Source of the DNA: Sordariomycetes sp. S80-01Y
Lineage: Eukaryota > Ascomycota > Sordariomycetes
Length of the DNA: 64,000 nucleotides
Assembly (NCBI GenBank): GCA_037042185.1
Contig: JAXQJY010000028.1
Coordinates: 682,001-746,000 of the forward strand
Reading direction: 5' to 3'
Numbering within the stretch: position 1 is the first letter of the stretch; each line of letters starts with the position of its first letter. Positions 1-11,243 of this stretch are shown one piece after another. Below the pieces are notes generated by a model that worked only from the letters and a program-made list of their open reading frames with translations, did not search any database and was not told where the DNA came from. A program made the translations under genes and the position numbers.

Positions 1-459
1 AAAATCCAGGAACTCGAAGTCACAAATATTTTCTTTGTGATGAAGGATGGAACGATCCGGACCCCCCCTTTGGAAGATACCATCTTGAACGGTATAACGC
101 GAGCATCAGTTATCACCCTCGCCGAGAAACGAGGAATCAAGGTAGAGGAGCGGAATTACTACTTCGAGCAATTCTGCTCGGATGTAGAGAGCGCGGAGGT
201 CAGTGAAGTCTTTGCCTGCGGTACCGCGGGCGGTCTTGTCGCCATCGGTTCATTTTGTTATCCATGCGATAAAGCAAATAGCTGCAGCGACGAGGAGATC
301 AGAGAACACAAGATCGGGGATGGCAAAATGGGCGAGTTAACGACAAAGCTTAGGTCAGAATTGCTAGAAATCCAGGATGGGAAGAGGGAGGATCCCTTTG
401 GATGGCGGAGTGAGATTGTTTCATCAGATCTTCCTAGTTCTTATCAGGGGGCAAAGTAG
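1..459 (+). CDS. Branched-chain amino acid aminotransferase (class IV), C-terminal part only
   Basis: The reading frame is open from base 1 and ends at TAG 457-459, giving the last 152 residues of a protein that enters from the left edge. The sequence fits the C-terminal half of fold-type IV PLP aminotransferases of the BCAT group. It has a beta-strand pair around the NIFFV and MKDGTI motifs, then the ILNGITRAS segment that in this family contacts the PLP phosphate, and the EVFACGTAG segment that closes the active site. These enzymes swap the amino group between leucine, isoleucine or valine and 2-oxoglutarate. The PLP lysine lies upstream, outside the window. Mitochondrial and cytosolic forms cannot be told apart because the N-terminus is missing. 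No intron is seen in this part. Confidence 0.85.
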   Translation, partial: KIQELEVTNIFFVMKDGTIRTPPLEDTILNGITRASVITLAEKRGIKVEERNYYFEQFCSDVESAEVSEVFACGTAGGLVAIGSFCYPCDKANSCSDEEIREHKIGDGKMGELTTKLRSELLEIQDGKREDPFGWRSEIVSSDLPSSYQGAK

Positions 460-708
460 TAGCAGCAAGGCAGGTCATGTATGTGTAGGTATTTGAGTAT
501 AGGTGGCCGCGAATCAACGCAAATGCAATGAGATCGACGTGTGAGCTTGACCCGTCTTTGACCGACTACTTGCAGAAATGATTGAAGTAGTTGGGTGTGT
601 TCGATGTCAACCTTTTGACTGGTTTTATAGCCTATGTAGTAAGGGTTTGACCTTCGAAGTCTCATGAATTGAACGCGATCGATAGCTTTGTACAGCTCAC
701 ATTCTAGC

Positions 709-2012
709 CTAGTCTCTTCTAAATCCTTCTGCCTTGTCTGTAGCTTTCACTTCGAGCTGCTTGTTGAGAGCCCATGGAATGAGCTCCGGGTACCACTTGT
801 CTGCCGCCCCAACAAAATTCGTCAACGTACTTACAAAAACAGTATCACCGACTGAATCGTCGAAGATGCCCATAAAGAAGCTCCCCGTATTCGAGATCAC
901 CGGCTTTCAAGCCGCCAAATATTGTACATGTGGTGGAATATCAATGCAAGAGTGTTCTGGCATGAGCGATAGGCTTACATTCTGGGAAGAACGGAATCGA
1001 GAGTCGCGCGCCCGAGATAGTTCCCATGCTTGTCGCGGAATCCGCTGGAACCGAGTATCACACGATGATTTGTAGCCGTACAAACGCCACGTGTGAGGTT
1101 TTAGAGCAGTCGTCCAATGTTAACAACCAGCAAATCTGATATGGGAGGCATTGAGATCCATTGCCCAGACTTGTTTTGAATCTCGAGGCAACTATGCTCG
1201 CCCCCTTGAAGCAGGTAGATCATGTATGAGCTGTCCTTGTGCGGGGCAATATCATGGCAAGGATCCTCATTTGTTCTTTCAGGGGACGCTGGGTATCTCC
1301 GGAAGTTCAAACGACTGAACTGTTTGTCTTTGAACAGCGTCCGAAATGCATTTGCCTCCAAGCCGAGAGCTTCAGGCACCAAGGCCATACACGCCTTGGA
1401 TAGCTCTTGGACGCTCGCAAGGTAGGCTTGAACTGCTGGACGGAAGGCAGGAATAACTGCTTAGTCTAGCCACTGTTGACCTTGATTAGAATCTCCGAGG
1501 ACTCTAAAGGTTACACGGATGTTGTTTTACCTGGTTCGGTCCATGTAAATTGAAATACGCGGGCTGCCCTGGACCGGGAACAGTATAGTCTGGCCCATAC
1601 TTAGAGTTTAAGTAAAGCTGAATCAGATGGCCTCAAATTCTTTGAAGGACTTACTCACAAAAAGGGACTCATCATGGCCCGTGACGGCGTTCATGGCGTT
1701 GTATCCGAGGAAGTGCTTGCTGTACCCGGAGTCGATTTCAATTTTTGTCTCCAAGGAAAGATTGAAGAACGAGTCTGCCTGTTCAAGGACAGTATTATTT
1801 ACTTTTTTGGGTATAGAATGATTGCTGAGATATAAAAAGCCGACTCGAACAAGGGCGTCTCGCAGCTTCAAGAGGAATCCATCGTTCGTGTGCTGGGGCT
1901 CCCGTTCAGAACTCACAACGCGCTGCATGCTGAGTATTACTATCGGATTCAATATTTTCGCTGTTGAATCATCCGGAAATGCAAGAGAACCATATGTGGT
2001 ACCCAAAACCAT
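709..2012 (-). pseudogene. Broken 2-oxoglutarate/Fe(II)-dependent oxygenase gene
   Basis: On the minus strand the pieces of an isopenicillin-N-synthase-like dioxygenase lie in order. There is a DIOX_N domain from 2012 (GFLYLSNHSIP), then a probable 41-nt intron (1622-1662 region), then the segment containing YGPDYTVPGPGQPAYF. A probable 58-nt intron follows, and then the jelly-roll with RLNFRRYP and the HKD iron-binding pair (IAPHKDSSYM), the NHRVILG segment carrying the second iron histidine, and a C-terminal KWYPELIPW tail typical of the fungal family. The frame is interrupted by TAA in the NQWLD/AVIPAF region near 1450, and by a second TAA near 1108 inside NIGRLL/NLTRGVCTAT, where the family usually has a sense codon. 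A frame change comes before RLSIPFFPE. I could not avoid these breaks with plausible introns. The remaining sequence is well conserved, so decay looks fairly recent. The substrate is unknown; relatives act in secondary metabolism or hormone-like oxidations. Confidence 0.7.
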
Positions 2013-2847
2013 TGTATCGCAGCTGAGTGGCAGTGTGGACTACCAGCAAAGACGGCCATGTGAGTCTCTGGGTGACCACCGCCTGGTAAGACGAGAATCT
2101 GAGCGCAATGTAGCGTTTTCGTTTCGAAAGTTTGCTGGCACAGATTTCATACCGGATTCTACTGGGAAACAGATTTATAACGTGTATTTCCTCGATTGAA
2201 CTAATTGAGCACACCAGCGAACTGAGGTCCTTGGGCACGGTTTCGGAAAAGGACTTCAAGTTGCCTTTCACTTTTTGTTGAGCTGCTCAGTTTTTCAGCT
2301 GAGAATTCCAAGGTCAATACTTAAAGGCAAGAGCAAGATAGAGCCACTGAGCAACTCCTCCGGTCCTGGCGTGACTTCGACGATTCGGAAGGAGCGACGT
2401 GCTCTCTGCCCGTTCGGAGCACACGCTCGCGACTGAGTATAGCGGTAAGAAGTAACTGGGAATTGACTGTAAGATAATTTTTACATTAAAGACACGATTA
2501 TTTCAAGATTACCCAACGTAAAACCTTAGCTGTTGACCTTTTCTTGGAGGCAAGCTAGGCCTGGGTCGACCACTTTCTCGAGGCGGGGGCGGGCTCCTTC
2601 CATCTCTCGAGAGCCTCGTTTCAACGCCTGAGGCACGATCGACTTCCTACGAGCTCCTCCTTCCCATCTGCCATGAACTGGGGCGCCGTTGTCTCCTGAT
2701 TCGTTGCCAAGAGAATTGTTGAGGCCCAGACTCGCAATGTGGAAGGAGCCGTCAGAAGATGACCTGAGGTCACAGGAAGTACCCTGTCTCAACGTCTTCG
2801 TTCCTTTTTCATCTTCCACTTTTGTGTTAACTAGGTATAGCGTCAAG
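2013..2847. other. Intergenic, no gene recognised
   Basis: This stretch lies upstream of the broken oxygenase gene. Only short unconserved open frames are present on either strand, and no protein family or RNA gene was recognised. A pair of ORFs covers 2526-3002 on the minus strand, but its composition is that of the antisense of the following small ORF. Confidence 0.4.
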
Positions 2848-3078
2848 ATGCCCAAGATCAAGTCCAACTTCGAGCACCTCGTCGCACAACTCGCGACAAC
2901 ACTCTCCCGTCTGTTCAACACAGACTTGCCCGGGGCGGACTCGCCCTTACCCGACGCCCTCCCCGCGGACTTCATCCCCGCGGGGCAAATTGACTCGAAC
3001 ATCCCGCCGGAGAAGATTGAGTGGGATTCCTTCCCCGTTCCTGGCGGCTCGCCGCGGTGGACGAAGAGCCGCCTCTAA
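2848..3078 (+). CDS. Small hypothetical ORF, possibly a gene remnant
   Basis: A 76-residue frame starts at ATG 2848 in a favourable context (GTCAAGATGC) and ends at TAA 3076-3078. It is much richer in G+C and in G/C third positions than the flanking DNA, as real genes in this window are. The product is acidic and proline-rich, with an amphipathic start (FEHLVAQLATTLSRLF). I recognise no family. Just past residue 70 a different frame continues with a basic motif, EEPPLKRRKLL, that resembles a nuclear localisation signal. This suggests either a frameshift in a formerly longer protein or an unseen intron. It could equally be a chance ORF in a GC-rich patch. Confidence 0.35.
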   Translation: MPKIKSNFEHLVAQLATTLSRLFNTDLPGADSPLPDALPADFIPAGQIDSNIPPEKIEWDSFPVPGGSPRWTKSRL

Positions 3079-6000
3079 AGAGGCGCAAGCTTCTCTGAGT
3101 ACGTACGCCATTTTCCTTGATCCCATTGTGCCCTTCTTTCTGCGTTTTGTTTCACAAACTTCCTATGAAGCCAAGTCAAGTGGTCTTGTGTGGAGGGTGC
3201 CGAACAAGTCAAGCCAAGTGGCCCTTGTAAAGGCATCTGGAACTACGGCTGGCACCTTCTCGCGGTGTTCCAGGTCAGTACTCACGGTCCTCTTTTGCTC
3301 TACCTATTCTGGACCATGACGAAGCAAAGACCAGCCCTCCACCCTCTTCAATGATTAAGCAAAGGCAACGTCCCCAAAACGACCGACACGTCAAGCTTGT
3401 GCGCCATTTCAAGCGAAGATTAGGATTTGAAAGGAGCAGCTTAGACAGAGTGGTAGCCTTGTGGACACTTACATTACAGTATAACCGGGATAATTGCCTT
3501 TCCCTTGAGAGGTGGCCGCCTTCAGATCTTGGGGACGTGACAACACCTGTCGGCCTGAGGATAGGTACCCAGGCTATGTCGTAGTGGATCATCTCAAGGC
3601 CAACCGGACGGACTGCGCTCCTAAGTACGCGAGCGTTGATACTAGTCCTCCCAATCACATACAGTTACTACCTTTTGACATTGTCAAAGCACGACCCACG
3701 GGAATTCTGAGCGATCAAAAGTGAGGCAAATCACATAAGACCTAAGAGTAGGTCTTAATACCACAGATGCAAGGACAGATCCTAGAAAGACCGGAATCAT
3801 CCCTGTGATCTCGTTTATCTCCTTCCCATCCCCTCTCGCTTTTCGAGCGTCATCGGGCCTTTCTTGACGTCAAGTGGAGGTATCAAACAGAAAGGGTGCG
3901 TGATATCTCGACTGTACACAAGCGCGTGGTCTGAAAGGGGCCTTTACCAGTCAACAGAGTGTACCAGTGGTGAGCACAATGGATCATCTTGCCCCTTGGA
4001 AGCCGTATTCGAACAGTTTGGCTTGATGGTGCACTCAAAACTTCTGACCCTAGTCACGTTGAAGCAAGTGGTGTTCTCAATCGAATTTCTTATCCTGAAG
4101 GACATTAACTCCAGCCCCATGTGATCTGGAAGCCGGTACCATTATTCTCGTACCCCTTCTCACTATTGATCTTCGAGACGTTAGGTCTGTATGGCTTGAG
4201 AGAAACATATTGAAGAAAGAGAACCAGGCGTTCGGACCCATTGTGATCTTGATTAGAGGTTGCCAACACCAGTTGCCATTTGCACAGTTGAAGATAGGAG
4301 CAAGAGATTTGACGATATTCTCTCACCCAAGAGCAATCCACGGAAATCTTACCTGCGAAAAGAGATACCGTCAGCCTGCGAAACACGCCTCACTGGACCT
4401 CACCTCCACTTCCTTCTTACAACAAATTTGTACTCCCGAGGGCCCGTACTTGCTTCCAGTGGTTTAATTGATTTCCTTCATCTCGGAGATGGGTAAGGCA
4501 AATTGGAAACTAGACTTCAGATCATGTGGTAGCTCGGTCACGTAGCTATGTCGGTGCTTGTAGGAGGCTTCGCTATCTACCTAAGGTATAAGCTCTTGTG
4601 GCCAAGGGAGGTACCCTTAATTCCTTGTCCATCTACCTATCTGAAACTCATACGGAGGCATCAATGTCAGCGCAGAATTCCTTCCAAGTCGAGTACCTAT
4701 GTCCAACCCCTGGCCATGCGCTGATCTTGTTTGCATTATCTCCTCTTGTTCTTTTTGCTTCCGCCTCTGCACAACGAACACAACGAACAGTCATCTTTGA
4801 TGCTGTGTACGCGAGAAATCCGAGCATTCTATTTACTTCAATGATACAAAACAACCAGAGGAGTCGTTCCGAGGGAAGTGCGGTACGATCAGGAAGGTGA
4901 TTGCTTCTTCCGTTTCTGCTGGAATCGCCAAAACGTGGGTTGCCATCATTTTCGAGAGATCTTTCGACACACAAAAACATGTCCCCATAGTATGGCCAAT
5001 GGTTGCAAGTTTCGGCCGTCTAATGACGATGGAGTCTGTGCCAAGTGGCATAGAAGCATGCACATTAGATTGAAGCGAGCTGGCACTCCATGCGCTCTGG
5101 GAGCTCGTTCGCAGACCTTGTCCATCGTTCTATTTTATCTTCCTTCTCCGCCGTTTAGTTCTTTTAGCCTGGAGATCTCAAGCAACAGCTTGAAGCTAGT
5201 CACAACACTCTTCTCTTTTCAGATTCATCATGTATGCGAGGCGGATTATAGAGACCCGAGGGAATGGAATTGCGCAACCAAGGTTTCATGCGTCGAGATG
5301 GAAGCTTTACCTTCAGTACTTGGAGGGGCTCATGAATGGAGGAGTCATTGCCGCTTTATAGCTCCGGATATATTTTAACGACTAATCTCATTTACTTGGC
5401 TGCTCTTGCCATCTCCTCTTACCCATATGCTCTTATTTCTTTCCTCTTGCTCATTTGTTCTGGTTCACGTGTTCTTGCTTGTGGAATCCATCGCTTTTCT
5501 TCCTATGTAGTACTAAAAATGCGCTCTATCCGGACTCGAGTACGCGCTTTGATAATCGGGAGCCCAACACTCTTAGTGACAAGCGAATCCTTGTTTCCAA
5601 CCACAGAGACTGCGCCGACTCGCGGAACTCTATTGGGTGGCATTCGGGGGCTGCCAGACTACGAGGCAAGTGGGTTCAAATGCTCAGATACTTCATTCAA
5701 GACCGGCCATCAGTCCAGAGTCGGCTTTACACTTCTTTGATGTTATCGCGCAGCGCGTGAAAAATAGAAATAAGACTCAAGGAAATCTAGAAGCTTCTCT
5801 TCCGTCATACGGTGCACGAAGTTGCCTTCCTCATTGTTGGGCCGGTTGTCAGCATGCGGCCGAGCAAATCGCTGGTGTCCATATGAACTTGGGAAGGAGG
5901 CACCTGCCGTTGAAAGATGGGGTGACCGGTCTCGTGGGTATGCTGAGAGACAGGAATCCGGGGTAGTGTAACGAGGAAGGAGCGCAACCCAACGTCAGCT

Positions 6001-6309
6001 GGCCAAACGGTGTGTAAACGCCAACAACTGGAGCCCAGCATCGTACGCCCTAGGGGGCTGGCCCAGATGAGATCGAGCACACTGGTAGAAAATGACTAAA
6101 ATATTGAGTATTGACCAAAGTCGAAGTTTCAAAACCCTTGGTACGGCCAAAAACCCGCTCGGCGCATCGAGCCTCCTCTTGACACAGAGCAGTTATTAAA
6201 GCGCAATGCAAAACTTGGAGTATGCTAATAGGTAGGGGACAATGTATTAATCGCTGTCTGATACCATTTGTATTTCAAAATAAGACCGTCTCTTCGCATC
6301 TCGCCACCA
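3079..6309. other. Gene-poor interval of about 3.2 kb
   Basis: No ORF here is long or conserved-looking, and codon-position bias typical of the neighbouring genes is absent. No transposase, reverse transcriptase or terminal repeat was recognised by eye. The interval may hold unannotated non-coding transcripts or old decayed sequence, but nothing specific can be supported. Confidence 0.4.
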
Positions 6310-6410
6310 GGTCTGATGGTCTAGTGGTATGATTGTCGCTTCGGGTATCGCCCTCCAGGACACTTTGGACTCAATGTGACAGGCCCCGGGTTCGAATCCC
6401 GGTCAGACCC
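6310..6410 (+). tRNA. tRNA-Pro (anticodon CGG) with a 29-nt intron
   Basis: The acceptor stem is GGTCTGA at 6310-6316 pairing with TCAGACC before discriminator C 6410. The D arm is GGTCTAGTGGTATGA. The anticodon stem GTCGC with loop TTCGGG+T gives anticodon CGG, and the 3' half of the stem is GTGAC. The T arm is CCGGG-TTCGAAT-CCCGG. Between position 37 (the base after the anticodon) and the 3' half sits an intron of about 29 nt starting TATCGCCC. This is the canonical site for nuclear tRNA introns. A run of seven T follows 12 bases downstream. Confidence 0.93.
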
Positions 6411-7836
6411 TTCTTTTGCACTTTTTTTGAACTCTGAAGCACTTGAATTGATATGACTGTGGGCGGTTGAAGTTTGACCCATGTTCGTAGGTTGTTTGCG
6501 AATTGTCTGTGCAATTGCGGTTGGATTTGCAAGAACAGCGAGCTGAGGCAAGAGCGCATCACAGAGAAAGTGGGGCAACCCCTCGGTGCATCTTTTTGGG
6601 CACTGGCCACTGCCAATTCACCTAAGACGCTTTTGCGCACTGAGTTGGACAGTCGGTTGATAAGTTGAATCATTCGCACCAGACCGGCTGGCACACAATA
6701 CCGTTGTAGAGAATGGGACTCTCGAAGCCCCTCTCAAAGCTCACAGGCTGTGACGACTTGCACCATCATACCACGAAGGGGGTTGCTTCATCACATTACT
6801 ATTCCGCTGCATGGTGCTCCTGTTGGACATTGTCTCGACTTTTTGCTGTTCGATTCGCATTGGGAGTCCAGAGTGAATTGATCTTACATCGCGAGAATAT
6901 CCCATCGGCAGCTCAGATTCAAATTGAGACAGTTGAACGACCTTAAAAGAAATCGTGCCAAATCGCAGTACGCCGACATCAGTGTTTGGGGTCTTCTGAA
7001 TGGGGCTGTTACTTATATCAAAGATTATCTAACAAAGCCTCTGTCAATCAAATCAGCTACCTGCCGGCCACGTCGTCGTCCATGTTCTGCCGAACCCAGC
7101 TTTATCGGGCCAATTTGTGTTCACTCTCGGAGCTTCGGTGAGGTCAGTTCCGGAGGTGTGGGGCCGTGTTACGGAGCCCAAGTTCGGACGGAGCCCACTC
7201 ATGCAAGTCGAACCAAGTAAGCTGAAGAGACACTGAGAAGTGTATACTATCAAGTAGAGTTGCCTCTGGCAAAAGACAAGATGCAGCGCGGTTTGCGGCG
7301 GCGTGAAATTTTGCCGGTTCGCGTACCCTGCCAGCCGTGCATGTCCTTCCACCCCCCCTCATTCCATCACGCCTAATCCGGAACTATTGGATCAGCGATG
7401 ACAGTCAAACACCACCCGCCAGTCGGTGTGAGAGAGACATGGCACACGAGACGGTTTCACAGACAGAGCTTCAACTGAGTGGTCAATGGTGTCGACGCCC
7501 AGAGCGCCGACGACGATCTCGACCCCGAAGCAGCTGCGCAAAGGTCACCTGTTGCCGAGTGACGCAGCGTCAAGCTGACTGGAGAGGCTTAGCGGTGGAG
7601 GGGGCTCGTCCATCAGATGATGCCTCCCCGCAATTGCCCGTGGCGGTTCTTGCCCGATTCATCGTCATTCGTACCTTCCTTGGAATGGGCTGCAGGGAGG
7701 TAACCTTGATGGCGGGCTGGTCGGTGCAGTGGTTGGCCCACCCATCACCACCTAAAACCTGCCACCAACTCGACCTCAACTTGCTCCTCTTCCCACCTCA
7801 TTCCCCTCCTCAACAGACACGACAAACACCGCCATC
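6411..7836. other. Intergenic between tRNA-Pro and the DUF1774 gene
   Basis: No gene is recognised here. The last 150 bases before ATG 7837 are pyrimidine-rich (CTCCTCTTCCCACCTC type), as is common in fungal promoters and 5' leaders. The long open frames that start near 7337 and run into the next gene are antisense or frame shadows of it. Confidence 0.4.
6422..6428 (+). terminator. Pol III terminator of tRNA-Pro
   Basis: A run of seven T lies 12 bases after the tRNA end. T-runs of this kind stop RNA polymerase III. A shorter T4 (6414-6417) precedes it. Confidence 0.75.
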
Positions 7837-8793
7837 ATGGTTGACTGGAACAAACGTGAGTTTGCTTGACTGCATCTTGATCTTCTCTAACGCCCACAGT
7901 CAATCCCTTCTCCAAGCGCGAGTCCCACAGCTCGACTTCGGTGACCACCTACAAGGTCCTCACGCTCATCACCTGGGTGCTGTCCGTCGTCGTCTCCGTC
8001 TACTACACCGTTCACTCGCCTCACGATGGCCACACGATCCGCAAGCGCATTTGGGACCAGAACTCGCTCTACCCCAGTGCCTTTTCCATGAACTCGGTCA
8101 TCGCCTCCATCTACTGGATTGTGCTCTTTGTCCTGCAGGGAGGCTACATTGGCCATCTCTTCTCCTCCAATGCGGACATCGTGAACGCTGCGGCGAGCGT
8201 TGGAAGCCATTTCATCATCAACAACCTCTTCCACTTTGCCTTTGTCATGCTCTTCGTTCGCTCGCACTTCCACTGGGCCGAATTGATCTTGGTCATCAAC
8301 TTCTTCAACCTGAGCTCGCTCTACTTCCGCCACAACACCTACCCGCGTTTCATTCACTTGCCCGTCGTCTCGGGCCCGCTGGCTTGGACTTTTGTTGCGC
8401 TTTACTGGAACGGCGCCTTTATGGTTCCCGACCCCACCACCCTCGTTGCCCGGATCTTTGGCAACATCTTCATTTGGGGCATTCTGGTCTACGGTGCTTT
8501 CTTCATCGTCATCTACAAGGTTAGTGGTAAGCTCACTCTGCGCTCAACAATGCTGACAGACTCAGGACTACACCATGGGCTTCAATCTCAGCGTCCTCTC
8601 TGCCGCCATTGGCGTTTCGCAGTTCCTCCGCCAGGTCATTGCCTTGCAATGGATCTTCGCTTTCGTCATAATGGCTGTGCTCTTCGTCGCGACCATCACC
8701 GTGGCCGTGCCCGCCTGGACCGGCAAGGAGCTCAAGTGGAGGCGCGCAACCGACGGTGACGCCGAGCGTGCGCCCCTTCTCAACGAGTCTTAG
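7837..8793 (+). CDS. DUF1774-like fungal multi-pass membrane protein
   Basis: Three exons (7837-7855, 7900-8519, 8566-8793) give 288 residues. The introns are 44 and 46 nt with GTGAGT and GTTAGT donors. Exon 1 codes only MVDWNK plus one base, and the ATG has a strong context (CCATCATGG). The product has about seven hydrophobic helices: VLTLITWVLSVVVSVYY, a segment around SVIASIYWIVLFVLQGGYIG, FIINNLFHFAFVMLF, ELILVINFFNLSSLYF, LAWTFVALYWNGAFMV, IFIWGILVYGAFFIVIY, and a last pair ending VIMAVLFVATITVAV. A short polar tail ends in an LLNES-like acidic motif. The layout and the conserved NNLFHFAFVMLFVRSHFHWAELI region match the fungal DUF1774 family, whose function is not known to me. Some databases label relatives 'ATP synthase F0', for which nothing here gives support. 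Confidence 0.8.
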
Positions 8794-9455
8794 TTCTCCG
8801 AGAACCGCCACATCACGCGTCACCGTGCCCGTCCTTACCGCATCTCGATCTTACCATTGGTGGATCGTTACTCGAGAATGCTTCGCTGCGCATAATCCTG
8901 CTGCAATGCTCAGCATGGAAGGTCGTTGGGAGTCTTGCCTTGTCATTCCTTGTTTCCACACCTGTACCGGGGGAATCTTGTTTTAGCACCAGTAGCGGAT
9001 AATACGTGAAACACGATCGTGAATTTTAGGACCTTTCCCTCCGAAGCTGTCGTAGGAGGCCGTTGTGCATGTGACGGAGCGATGACGTCGAACGTCAGCC
9101 TGGGCTGACAGAAAGCTCACCAAGTCTGTGTGAGCTGTCAGTACACAGGGGATATCGCGCCCAAGAACTGACCATAATGATGTTTGAATCAGTCAATCAT
9201 GAAGAGACGCGTCAGATATTCGAAGCTACACATTAGGCAGTATGCTTTCCTTCACTGAAGGGACCTGCGCGCCTCTTAGTCATAGTCATGCTTTAGATGC
9301 ACAATGTACAACTTTCTTTGTCTAGACCCACCTTCTCCAAGCACACCGCGTATCGATAAGCGCCCTGTCGGAGTCGCGTAACGCGGATCCGAATTCGCAG
9401 CGCCATGATATTCCAATCGACCAGACCTGCTGAGGTAACTTGAAGCGAAAGGAAT
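8794..9455. other. Intergenic between DUF1774 gene and PPT2-type gene
   Basis: No ORF with coding character and no RNA gene was recognised. It holds the 3' end of the DUF1774 gene and the promoter of the following phosphopantetheinyl transferase gene. Confidence 0.4.
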
Positions 9456-9993
9456 ATGGGTCCACGGCCGTTTCCCTTTCCCTTGCGGATAGGTACAGAC
9501 ATTTGCCAAATCAGCCGCATACGCAACATCATCACCAGCCCAAAGGCCACCCGGTTCATCACGCGCGTGCTCGCCCCGGGAGAGTCGCGACCGCCGCATG
9601 TCTTACAAGCGCTCAACGCTGCTGAAGGAAAGGACACGAAGGGTAGAGATGCCGTCATTGATAAGGCTTCGACGTGGCTGGCTGGCCGGTTTGTACCCGC
9701 GCGCGGCGGCAGATCCGAGCGGTGGTTAACAACTTCGTAGGTGGGCAGCGAAGGAGGCCATAATCAAGGCACACAGACGAAAGATATATATGCACGACAT
9801 TACCATTTCCAGACTTGCGGAGCCAGGGGGCCAGAGTCGCGCGCCTGTCGCAATTGTGAGAAACGGGTCGCTGGCAGAGGGCGAAGGGGAGGATTCTATC
9901 GTCCAGCTCTCAATAAGCCACGATGGAGATTATGCGACGGCGACGTGTTTGGCTTATGATCCCTGGGCAGAGGATATATCCACAAGATCCTGA
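9456..9993 (+). CDS. PPT2: Holo-[acyl-carrier-protein] synthase, AcpS/PPT2 type 4'-phosphopantetheinyl transferase
   Basis: Two exons (9456-9688 and 9741-9993, intron 52 nt with a TTAAC branch-like motif) give 161 residues. AcpS enzymes move the 4'-phosphopantetheine arm of CoA onto a serine of acyl carrier protein. In fungi the small Ppt2-type enzyme serves mitochondrial ACP. The two hallmark motifs are present: IGTDICQISRI with the metal-binding Asp15, and WAAKEAIIKA with the catalytic Glu83 and Lys, which is formed exactly across the splice junction and so confirms it. The length fits a stand-alone AcpS fold. There is no long N-terminal extension; the short MGPRPFPFPLR start is only mildly basic, so mitochondrial targeting is inferred from the family. 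The C-terminal third (SLAEGEGEDSIVQLSISHD) matches the conserved core strand that ends in the xSISHDxxYA motif. Confidence 0.88.
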
Positions 9994-11243
9994 GCCATGT
10001 AGAGGAGACTAGTGCTGAAGAGCGTGATCGATGGGCTACCTGGCAAAGGCTAAAGGAGTCCTCCAAGCTGGACCGCGGGCCACGTTTCGTGGCGCAGATG
10101 AGCAGGGACGACGCGACGTATCTTCAGGGATCGTCAGGAGTATGTCAGTATCTGCGATTCAAGCCGCAACCAGGTGTATGAGCAGCGGAGGATTGGACGA
10201 CTAGTAACGAAGCGCATCGGCAACCCACGGGTTAATTGAACGACAGTTGAGCCCAGGATTATCAAAGCTGGGATTGCTTGACAATGAACTACTCAACAAG
10301 GCGCCATCATCGGCAAGCATCTACAATCGGCAAAAACAGGCCTTCGAAATCCCAAAGGTCACCCCTCACTGCTTACGGATGCCGTCCGTATCCTGCAGAT
10401 TTCCACGGCTGCGGGCTTTACTGATCACAACGTCTGCAACCATGAGGTATTTCGACCGATGAATTATGATAATCGACGAGCTGAGGCTTGAGAAAATAAT
10501 CTCCCACGCAGGTCAATGGGGGCTAGTGGACAACGCGTTAGAGATCAAAGATGGTTTTCGGGTTATTAGTGAGATGCGGCGGAGGAAAGGGGGGAATCGG
10601 GCCGCGGCAACACCAGAATCATGGCATTGTCTACCAGTCATTGTTTATCAGTCACTGCGTCGTTATCACCGCCCAGCGACCATCATTGCACCCGTCATAT
10701 TTGCCAGCCTAGGAAGAATTTACTGCAAGCTTCAGCATCGAGATTCAGAGCAACCATAGGACGGCCAATTTCTCTAGAGCAACCTCGGCAAACAGGCGGC
10801 CCGGCTCGTAGTGAAGTCACACGTCAATGGCTTGTAGCCCGCGCAAACGGAGGGCGCCACCTGTCGTCAAATTGTCTTCACTGATGAAGAATAGTGAGTG
10901 CTCTTTTGATTCTGGAATTTGGGTGCTGATTACAGCTTTGGGTTTGCGAGGCGTTCTCTTAAGTCCTCCAGCTCAGGTATACTATGTTCTTTCTCCTTTG
11001 CAAAGGCCTTTGGCGCGGCTTGAGCTTATTTAGAGTAATTGGTGACCATTGCTGTCGGTTTATACAGAATGTTGTTCATGGTATCACATACAGCGCCAAG
11101 GTTCTCTGGGACCAGAACGGCGATTCCTGCCGCGTGAACTGTCATTGCAGCGTTGCATTAGACTTTTGATTGAGCTGTATCACACCGTCGTTTATCATTG
11201 GCTAGTTTGTACATTTTATGGCTGATTAAAAAAAAAGCTCAAT
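9994..11243. other. Intergenic, about 1.25 kb, no gene recognised
   Basis: Only short frames are present on both strands. No family was recognised. The segment separates the 3' ends of the convergent PPT2-type gene (plus) and the zinc-knuckle gene (minus). An A-run lies at 11228-11236, next to the stop codon of the minus gene. Confidence 0.4.

Noticed and set aside
6321-6694. Two minus-strand frames over the tRNA-Pro gene
   Set aside because: They read through the tRNA (giving a DRDSNPG-like string from the T arm), which is a well-known artefact.
7337-8524. 395-codon plus-strand open frame overlapping the DUF1774 gene
   Set aside because: It is a different frame of the real exon; its product is a low-complexity His/Leu/Arg string, and the spliced DUF1774 model explains the coding signal.
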